Source: Propionibacteriales bacterium
GTDB taxonomy: Bacteria; Actinomycetota; Actinomycetes; Propionibacteriales; Nocardioidaceae
Assembly (NCBI GenBank): GCA_026392455.1
Contig: JAPLCB010000003.1
Location: 228,624 to 292,623, forward strand
Direction of reading: 5' to 3'
DNA length: 64,000 nt
The notes below the pieces were generated by a model. That model searched no databases and had not been told where the DNA came from. It worked only from the letters and a program-made list of their open reading frames with translations. The position numbers and the translations under genes are program-made. Below are positions 58,161-64,000 of this stretch, piece after piece; the stretch's first letter is position 1, and each line of letters begins with the position of its first letter.

Positions 58161-58580
58161 TCAGGAGACGTAGAACCCGTCGCCCCACGGCGTGTTGCGG
58201 AACACCGCGAACGCAACCGCGACCGCGGGGACCGCGACCAGGACGGCTCGTCGCAGGCCCGGGCCCGCACGGACGGGTCGTCCGGTCGCTGAACTGACCG
58301 CCCAGAGCACCCAGCCGAGGACGGCGACGGGTACCAGAGCGACCAGGAGTGCATTGCTGTGCCAGGCCTCGGCGAGCTGGCCGTTGCCCAGGTCGTTCAC
58401 GGCGCGCAGGCCGCCGCATCCCGGGCAGTCCCAGCCGGTGATCGCCTTGAACGGGCACAAGCCCCAGGACCCCTCACGGTGCGGGTCGCGGGCGTGCAGG
58501 GCCACGACGGCGAGACCGAGCGCGCCAGCGACTCCGAGCGGTGCTCGCAGCCGGCGCCAGCGCCCCGTCACGTCGGACAA
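58161..58580 (-). CDS. DUF2752 membrane protein
   Basis: 139 residues. Contains the family motif LCPFKAITGWDCPGCGGLRAVNDL with a CPxCG pair (about 42-60), two or three membrane helices and a basic loop. DUF2752 is of unknown role, often seen beside the trp genes in actinobacteria. The start is uncertain: the longest form uses TTG 58580; GTG 58571 is an alternative. Follows the HGxxPAAW gene after seven bases. Confidence 0.85.
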   Translation of the reverse strand: MSDVTGRWRRLRAPLGVAGALGLAVVALHARDPHREGSWGLCPFKAITGWDCPGCGGLRAVNDLGNGQLAEAWHSNALLVALVPVAVLGWVLWAVSSATGRPVRAGPGLRRAVLVAVPAVAVAFAVFRNTPWGDGFYVS

Positions 58581-58587
58581 GGAGTCG

Positions 58588-58779
58588 TCAGTGACTCTCG
58601 TGGTACCCGAGCTTGCCCATCACCACGAACACCAGCAGTGCCACCGGGGTCAGCGCGACGCCGATCCAGAAGGTCAGCCAGGAGAACGCCATCAGGCCGA
58701 TCCCGGCAACCACGAAACTGGCCAGACCAACGACGACAGCGGTCCAGGCGGCGGGGGTGTTGCCGTGGTTGTCCGACAT
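58588..58779 (-). CDS. HGxxPAAW family membrane protein
   Basis: 63 residues. Has the name motif HGNTPAAW at residues 5-12 and two membrane helices. A family restricted to actinobacteria, normally encoded between the tryptophan genes, function unknown. ATG 58779 has AAGGAG nine bases upstream. Confidence 0.9.
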   Translation of the reverse strand: MSDNHGNTPAAWTAVVVGLASFVVAGIGLMAFSWLTFWIGVALTPVALLVFVVMGKLGYHESH

Positions 58780-58823
58780 GCGTTCGACTCCTTGGGGTGC
58801 GATTACCTCGTGCACTGCGCAGT

Positions 58824-59480
58824 CTAGGGGCTCCCGGTCGCGGTCGGGTCCTGACCCTCGTCCAACGCTTTCCAGAGCTCCAGATCAGGCAGCTGCTCAG
58901 CGGTCCGGGAACCTTCGGTCGGCCCGGCCTGCCCTGCGGTCTCGGCCCCCTTGGCCGGGGCGTCGTACCGGCTGCTCATCGTCGGCCAGCTCGGCGCGAC
59001 CCTCAGCGCCGTTGCCAGCAGGGCCGCCTGCCCGAGCGCGGCCAGGCCGGTGACCCAGTACCAGGCGCTGCGACCGACCGACGTCAGGTCCCCGACGCCC
59101 TGGTCGGCGACCACCCGGAGAGCCACCCGCTCGGAGTCGGACCACAAGGCGACCACCACCGCCACCACACCCAGGGTGGCAAGCAGCCCGATCACCGCCG
59201 CGATCCTGCGGGCGCGGAGCCGCGAGACCAGGATCACTCCCCAGGCGGCGAGCGCCACCAGCGCCAGGGCCAGCGCCAGCGGCGCGCCGTCGGAGCCCGC
59301 GATGTCGATCGACCGGGTCCTCCCGAGGCCGTCGACCCGGGCGTGCAGCCAGGTCCTGGACGCCGCCACCGTCTCCAGGGCGGCGGTGGCCAGTCCGGCG
59401 AGCAGGACCGGCCCGAACGAGGTGCGCTTCACCGCGGCCAGCTCAGCCCAGCAGATCGGCGTCGAAGCAGGTCCGGTCAC
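58824..59480 (-). CDS. Trp-biosynthesis-associated membrane protein (TrpM-like)
   Basis: 218 residues from the longest start; GTG 59432 (about 202 residues, [13 protein letters not shown]) is more likely because the longer form overlaps hisI by 38 bases. Four membrane helices: about 22-40, 65-85, 92-112 and 135-158, in the pattern of the conserved trp-operon protein TIGR02234, followed by a hydrophilic tail. Function unknown. It is normally preceded by trpE, which is missing here. Confidence 0.8.
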   Translation of the reverse strand: MTGPASTPICWAELAAVKRTSFGPVLLAGLATAALETVAASRTWLHARVDGLGRTRSIDIAGSDGAPLALALALVALAAWGVILVSRLRARRIAAVIGLLATLGVVAVVVALWSDSERVALRVVADQGVGDLTSVGRSAWYWVTGLAALGQAALLATALRVAPSWPTMSSRYDAPAKGAETAGQAGPTEGSRTAEQLPDLELWKALDEGQDPTATGSP

Positions 59481-59781
59481 CGGTGTGGCAGGCCGGACCT
59501 TCTTGGTCGACCTTGACCAGCAGGGTGTCGCCGTCGCAGTCCAGGCGGACCTCGACGACGTGCTGGGCGTGGCCGGACGTCTCGCCCTTGACCCAGTACT
59601 CGTTGCGCGAACGGCTCCAGTAGGTGCCGCGCCCGGTGGTCAGGGTGCGGTGCAGTGCCTCGTCGTCCATCCAGCCGAGCATCAGCACCTCGCCGGTGTC
59701 GTGCTGCTGGACGACGGCGGGCACCAGGCCGGCGTCGTTGCGCTTCAGGCGCGCGGCGATCGTGGGGTCCAGGGAGGTCAC
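59443..59781 (-). CDS. hisI: Phosphoribosyl-AMP cyclohydrolase
   Basis: 112 residues. Third step of histidine synthesis. Family motifs: [22 protein letters not shown], the metal-binding DCDGD, and the zinc cysteines in [14 protein letters not shown]. Single-function form. GTG 59781 has GATACT seven bases upstream. Confidence 0.95.
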   Translation of the reverse strand: MTSLDPTIAARLKRNDAGLVPAVVQQHDTGEVLMLGWMDDEALHRTLTTGRGTYWSRSRNEYWVKGETSGHAQHVVEVRLDCDGDTLLVKVDQEGPACHTGDRTCFDADLLG

Positions 59782-59803
59782 CGGACCAGTATCCCCGACG
59801 CCG

Positions 59804-61603
59804 CTAGCTGGTCTGCTGGGCGGCCCAGGACCCGTGCAGGCGACCGTAGACTCCGCCCTCGGCCACGAGATCCTGGTGCGAACCCCGCTGCACGACCCTG
59901 CCCCGGTCGAAGACGATCACCTCGTCGGCGTTCTCGGCGGTCGAGAGCCGGTGGGCGATGGTGACGCTGGTACGCCCGGACATCAGCCGCTCCAGCGCCC
60001 GACCGATCCGCATCTCCAGCGCCGGGTCGACAGCACTGGTGGCCTCGTCGAGGACGAGCAGGTCCGGGTCTGCGAGGTGGGCCCGGATCAGGGCCACCAG
60101 CTGCCGCTCCCCCGCGCTGAGGGATTCACCGCGCTGACCGACCCGGGTCTCCAGGCCGTGCGGGAGACCCTCCAGCCAGTCGCCGAGTCCGAGCTCGGTC
60201 GCTGCGGCCCGGACGTCGTCCGCGGTGGCGTTCAGGTCGCCGTAGCGGACGTTGGCGAAGAGGGTGGAGTCGAAGAGGAAGCCCTCCTGGGGGACCAGCA
60301 CCACCCGGCGGCGCAACGAGTCGAACCCGATGCTGCGGACGTCGACGCCGTCCAGCCGCACCTCGCCCGCAGTCGGGTCCATCAACCGGGTGAGCACCTT
60401 CGCGAAGGTGGTCTTCCCCGAGCCGGTCTCGCCGACGACGGCGACCCGGGACCCCGCCTGGATCAGCTCGCTGACCCCCACCAGGACCGGAGGCCCGCCG
60501 GGGTAGGCGAAGTCGACGCGGTCGAACTCCACCGTCATCGGCCCCTCCGGCAGGGTGGCGCCGTCCGGTCCGGGGTCGTCGAGGTCGGCCCGGGTGTCCA
60601 GGATCCCGATCACCCGGCGCCATCCGGCGATCGCGTTCTGGCCGTCGGTGAGCACCTGGGTCCCCATCTGCACCGGGCTGACGAACAGCGTCACCAGGAA
60701 GGCGAACGCCAGGACCTCGCCGGACGTGATGTCGCCGGCGAACCCGAGCCAGATCCCGATCAGGATCACCAACGCGTTGGCCAGGCCACCGGAGAGACCG
60801 CCCAGCGAGAAGGAGAACGCGGTGAAGCCCTGGGCCTTGGTGCTCGCCGCCTGGTAGCGGGCGATCGAGTCGTCGATCCGGGCCTGGGTGCGGTCCTCGA
60901 TCGCGTGGGTGCGGACGACCAGGGCGCCGACGACGGGTTCGGAGACCACCGAGAGCATCTGACCGACCATCCCGCGCACGACGCCGTACGCCTCGGACAG
61001 ACGCCGCTGGAAGTACCCGAGCGACGCGAACAGCGGCAGGAAGCAGACCCAGACGACGAGGGTCAGCTGCCAGCTGTAGAACAGCATGATCGCGGTGGCG
61101 ACCACGATCTGCCCGACGCTGATGATGCCGATGATCCCGCCGAAGACCAGGAACTGGCTGACCTGGTCGACGTCGCTGGTGACCCGGGAGACCAGGGCGC
61201 CACGACGCTCGGTGTTCTGGGTCAGCAACGGCAGGTCGTGGACGTGCCGGAAGGCCTTGATCCGCAGGGTCGCCAACCCGCGCTCCGCGGTGGTGAAGAG
61301 GCGGGCGGTCATGAAGTACGACGAGACCCCGGTCAGGACCAGCGCGACCGCGGCAACGGCAGCCATCACCCCGACGAAGCCCAGGTCGACCCCGTCAGGT
61401 CCGTTGAGGCCCTTGTCCAGGGTCTGCTGGACGGCGATCGGGACGACCACCCGCCCGGCGGTGCCGAGGAGAGCCAGGGCCACCGTCCCCCAGAAGCCCT
61501 GCCTGAGCTCCGGTGAGACCTCGATGCCGCGCTTGAGGGTCTGCCACGCAGAGATGTCGGCGCCCGAGTCGACGCTCGTGCCCGCTGCCACGACGTCGCT
61601 CAT
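59804..61603 (-). CDS. ABC exporter half-transporter, catalytic subunit
   Basis: 599 residues: a type IV exporter membrane domain (six helices, about 38-330) and an ATPase domain. Walker A GETGSGKT at 391-398, Walker B LLVLDE with catalytic E520, H-loop H551. The signature is LSAGE (495-499), not LSGGQ. With the upstream 611-residue partner it should form a heterodimer in which this subunit supplies the working Walker sites. The start overlaps the partner stop by four bases (ATGA). Substrate (drug, lipid or peptide) unknown. Confidence 0.9.
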   Translation of the reverse strand: MSDVVAAGTSVDSGADISAWQTLKRGIEVSPELRQGFWGTVALALLGTAGRVVVPIAVQQTLDKGLNGPDGVDLGFVGVMAAVAAVALVLTGVSSYFMTARLFTTAERGLATLRIKAFRHVHDLPLLTQNTERRGALVSRVTSDVDQVSQFLVFGGIIGIISVGQIVVATAIMLFYSWQLTLVVWVCFLPLFASLGYFQRRLSEAYGVVRGMVGQMLSVVSEPVVGALVVRTHAIEDRTQARIDDSIARYQAASTKAQGFTAFSFSLGGLSGGLANALVILIGIWLGFAGDITSGEVLAFAFLVTLFVSPVQMGTQVLTDGQNAIAGWRRVIGILDTRADLDDPGPDGATLPEGPMTVEFDRVDFAYPGGPPVLVGVSELIQAGSRVAVVGETGSGKTTFAKVLTRLMDPTAGEVRLDGVDVRSIGFDSLRRRVVLVPQEGFLFDSTLFANVRYGDLNATADDVRAAATELGLGDWLEGLPHGLETRVGQRGESLSAGERQLVALIRAHLADPDLLVLDEATSAVDPALEMRIGRALERLMSGRTSVTIAHRLSTAENADEVIVFDRGRVVQRGSHQDLVAEGGVYGRLHGSWAAQQTS

Positions 61604-63435
61604 TCGGAGACCTCCGCGGGGACCGCACTCTGCTCGTAGGCGTTGACGAGGTCCGCGTACGCCGGGTTGCGGACCAGCAGGTCGTCGTGGGTGCCTCGGT
61701 CGGCGATCCGGCCGCCGGACAGGAACAGCACCTCGTCGGCGAGTCCGATCGTGGCCTTCCGGTACGCGATCAGCACCAGCGTCGAGCCGTTGCTCCCCGA
61801 TCCCCTGCTCTGCTGACGGAGCCCTTCGAGGATGCGGGCCTCCACCTCCGGGTCGACCGCCGAGGTCGCGTCGTCCATGATCAGCAACCGCGGCCGGCGT
61901 ACCAGGGCGCGCGCCAGCGACAACCGTTGGCGCTGACCGCCCGACAGCGAGGTGCCGCGCTCCCCCAGCTTGGCGTCCAGCGCGTCCGGCAGCGCAGCGA
62001 CGAAGCCATCGGCCTGGGCGGTACGCAGTGCGTGCCAGACGTCCTCGTCGGAAACGTCCTCGCCGAGGGTGACGTTGCCGCGGACGGTGTCGTCGAAGAG
62101 GAACGCCGTCTGCGGCACGAGCGCGGCCTGGCGGGCCAGCTCGCCCGGGGCGAGGTCGCGCAGATCGGTGCCGTCAACCAGGACCTGACCGACGAGTGGG
62201 TCGACCAATCGGGTCAGCAGGGTGGTGAGCGTGCTCTTGCCCGATGCCGTCTCACCGACGATGGCCACGGTGCTGCCCGGCTCGACCACGAAGCTCAGGT
62301 CTGCCAGCAGCGTCCGGTCGAGGTCGTAGGAGAAGGCGAGAGAGGCGACCTCGAGGCGGGCGCCGACCTCGGTCGACGTCAGCCGCGCGTCGCCGTACTC
62401 GGTGGTGACCTTCTCGTCCAGGACCCGGTGCACGCGACGGAAGCCGACCACGGACCGTGGGAACTCTCCGAACAGCCAGCCGATCGAGCGGATCGGGAAC
62501 GCCACGATGGTCAGCAGGTACGCGATCGTCACCACGTCGCCAGCACCGGCGTTGCCCTGCTCGACCTGCCAGACGCCGACGCCGAGGACCCCGAGCACGC
62601 CAAGGCTGGGGATCGCTTCGAGGATCGGGTCGAACATCGCCCGGATCCTGCCCACCCTGATCCCGAGGTCGCGCAGCTGGTTGGCCTTCGCAGCGAACCG
62701 CTCGGTCTCCTCGGACTCACGTCCCAAGGTCTTGACGACCATGGCGCCGTCGAACGACTCGTGGGCCACCTCGGAGAGCTCTGCCCGCAGCGCCTGGATC
62801 TGGGTGAACAGCGGCGAGGACCAGTGCTGGTAGATCAGGGTGGCGATCGTGACCAGCGGGAACACCAGCAGACCGACCGAGGCCATCTTCAGGTCGACCA
62901 GCAGCATCTGCACGACCGCGATCACCAGCATCGCGATGGTGCCGACCGCCATCGGCAACGGCGCGATCGGAGCCCACGCAGCCTCGACGTCCGAGTTCGC
63001 GTTGGAGAGCAGCTGACCGGTCGGGTGCCGCTGGTGCCAGGCCATCGGAAGACGGAGGTACTGTGCGGTCACCTCACGGCGGTAGGCCGCCTGCATCCGG
63101 TACTGCATGATCCCGGCTCCCAGCCGGCGGGCCACGATGCCGACGGCGCGCAGGATCGCGACGCCCACGAACAGGGCGAGCACAGCGACGACCAGTCCAG
63201 CGCTGGTCGCGCCCTCGTCGAACGCCGGGAGCAGTACGTGGTCGGTCGACCAGCCGAGCACCCAGGCGTCTGCCACCGTGAGGGCTCCGAAGAGGACGCT
63301 GCCGAGCGTGGAGAGCGTGAAGATCCACGGCTCCCGCCGGATCGCCACCCCGAGAACGCGAAACCCGTCCATCAGGGTGGTTCGCGACTCGTCGGTCAGC
63401 TCGTCGGTCGCCCCACTCGGATGATCAGCACTCAC
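61600..63435 (-). CDS. ABC exporter half-transporter, degenerate-site subunit
   Basis: 611 residues: membrane domain (six helices, about 35-330) and ATPase domain. Walker A GETASGKS at 394-401, canonical signature LSGGQ at 497-501, but Walker B ends LLIMDD (D522 replaces the catalytic Glu) and the H-loop His is Y558 (IAYRK). This is the pattern of the non-catalytic half of heterodimeric exporters such as TM287/288. GTG start; TAGGGT lies nine bases upstream. Confidence 0.9.
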   Translation of the reverse strand: MSADHPSGATDELTDESRTTLMDGFRVLGVAIRREPWIFTLSTLGSVLFGALTVADAWVLGWSTDHVLLPAFDEGATSAGLVVAVLALFVGVAILRAVGIVARRLGAGIMQYRMQAAYRREVTAQYLRLPMAWHQRHPTGQLLSNANSDVEAAWAPIAPLPMAVGTIAMLVIAVVQMLLVDLKMASVGLLVFPLVTIATLIYQHWSSPLFTQIQALRAELSEVAHESFDGAMVVKTLGRESEETERFAAKANQLRDLGIRVGRIRAMFDPILEAIPSLGVLGVLGVGVWQVEQGNAGAGDVVTIAYLLTIVAFPIRSIGWLFGEFPRSVVGFRRVHRVLDEKVTTEYGDARLTSTEVGARLEVASLAFSYDLDRTLLADLSFVVEPGSTVAIVGETASGKSTLTTLLTRLVDPLVGQVLVDGTDLRDLAPGELARQAALVPQTAFLFDDTVRGNVTLGEDVSDEDVWHALRTAQADGFVAALPDALDAKLGERGTSLSGGQRQRLSLARALVRRPRLLIMDDATSAVDPEVEARILEGLRQQSRGSGSNGSTLVLIAYRKATIGLADEVLFLSGGRIADRGTHDDLLVRNPAYADLVNAYEQSAVPAEVSE

Positions 63436-63501
63436 AGTGAGCCAACCCTAGTAGGCGTCCGTCTGTTCCTTGCCGGATTTTCATCGTGCGGAGGCAGCTC
63501 T

Positions 63502-63712
63502 GTTGGTTGAGGTGCGAGCCGGTTCGACTCTCTGCTGGTTGAGGTGCGAGCGCAGCGAGCCTCGAAACCCCCTCGCGTGGCTGGCGGGATTTCGAGGCGA
63601 CCGGGTTTCGAGGCGTCCGCTAGCGCGGCCGCACCTCAACCAGCAGTGGTTGCGGTGGGAGCCGGGTCGGTTTTGCTGGTTGAGGTGCGAGCGCAGCGAG
63701 CCTCGAAACCCC
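63502..63712. repeat. Dispersed repeat copies near the HNH gene
   Basis: A 39-base sequence beginning TGCTGGTTGAGGTGCGAGCG occurs identically at 63533-63571 and 63674-63712. A partial copy is at 63502-63519, and an inverted, diverged copy at 63603-63645. The unit can form hairpins (GAGGTGCGAGC/GCGAGCCTC type). The 293-base gap 63436-63728 holds only this. Confidence 0.8.
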
Positions 63713-63728
63713 TGGTCACGGCAGAGGT

Positions 63729-64000
63729 CTACCCGCCGGGTGGGTCAACCGGTCTGGGGGTGAGGTCGTGGGTGCCGTGGTGGTCGCGGAGGAATTGGTA
63801 GCCGTGGGGTGACCGCCAGAGATACACCCCGGTATCGAGGTGGGTGTAGTTCCAACCGACGTGGGTCTTGAGGTTGTGGTGGTGCTGACACAACGACCCG
63901 AGGTTCTCCGTGGTTGTCAGGCCACCCTGATCGAAGGGACGGGTGTGGTCCTTCTGGCAACCCCTCGCGGGTTTGTCGCAGTGCGGGAACACACACGTCC
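63729..64000 (-). CDS. HNH endonuclease (13E12/DUF222-type), 3' part
   Basis: The frame is open at the right edge, so the N-terminal part is outside. About 90 C-terminal residues carry the HNH module: CVFPHCDKPARGCQKDHTRPF, a zinc cysteine pair with the DH of the HNH motif, then NLGSLCQHHHNLKTHVGW with the second zinc pair and final His. Proteins with DUF222 plus HNH are multicopy in many actinobacteria and of unknown role. Confidence 0.88.
   Translation of the reverse strand, partial: TCVFPHCDKPARGCQKDHTRPFDQGGLTTTENLGSLCQHHHNLKTHVGWNYTHLDTGVYLWRSPHGYQFLRDHHGTHDLTPRPVDPPGG

Noticed and set aside
63502..63712. CRISPR array
   Set aside because: Copies are irregularly spaced, partly inverted and have no uniform spacers; no cas genes are present.

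Overview
This 64 kb window is high-GC actinobacterial chromosome. The gene content (AftD-type arabinan synthesis, PdtaR-type ANTAR regulator, HGxxPAAW protein, DUF4192, DUF3068) and the gene style point to Nocardioidaceae, most likely Nocardioides or a close relative. That placement is inferred from protein character and not from a database search. Gene density is high. Most genes are in tight operons, and many starts have no Shine-Dalgarno but an exactly placed -10 hexamer, which suggests leaderless mRNAs.

Layout. 0-4.7 kb: the tail of a protein with an acidic His/Glu/Ser/Asp repeat, a two-component system, and a divergent operon of a small membrane protein with a ferric-reductase-like flavocytochrome. 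4.7-8.7 kb: a GCS2-type ligase, a DUF4192 protein and DNA polymerase IV. 8.7-11.3 kb: a split 5-oxoprolinase locus (pxpC, pxpB, then pxpA) around a 454-base gene-free stretch with hairpins and DnaA-box-like 9-mers. 11.5-18.9 kb: group 2 sigma factor, coaE, a SIMPL protein, a short acyl-adenylate ligase, a GlxA-type regulator with an inverted-repeat operator array, rpsA and a methyltransferase. 19-34.4 kb: a cell-envelope glycan region (DUF3068 protein, methyltransferases, GT4 glycosyltransferase, aftD co-translated with two further polytopic membrane proteins, a condensation-like acyltransferase, flippase, acyltransferase 3). 34.5-39.1 kb: polA, thioesterase, GNAT, DUF554. 39.1-44 kb: a complete branched-chain amino-acid-type ABC transporter (livFGMHJ). 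44.2-47.1 kb: pdtaR, an unusual tRNA with CAA anticodon, a tRNA-linked gene of unknown function and pyruvate kinase. 47.3-59.8 kb: gltD, gltB, lgt, trpA, trpB, trpC, a TrpM-like membrane protein and hisI, the usual actinobacterial order but without trpE and with a divergent DUF4190 gene inserted. 59.8-63.4 kb: a heterodimeric ABC exporter with one degenerate ATP site. 63.5-64 kb: dispersed repeats and the end of an HNH nuclease gene that runs off the window.

How it works together: nitrogen and amino-acid metabolism (GOGAT, Trp/His genes, Liv uptake, 5-oxoproline salvage), DNA replication and repair (Pol I, Pol IV), translation (S1, tRNA) and envelope arabinan/glycan assembly are interleaved. 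I see no prophage, plasmid origin or CRISPR array. The most unusual items are the class I tRNA with a Leu anticodon beside an RNase-H-like gene, the four-copy palindrome between gltD and pyk, the mini-ORF with duplicated junctions between gltB and gltD, and the CTGCCA operator array in front of the GlxA-type gene.
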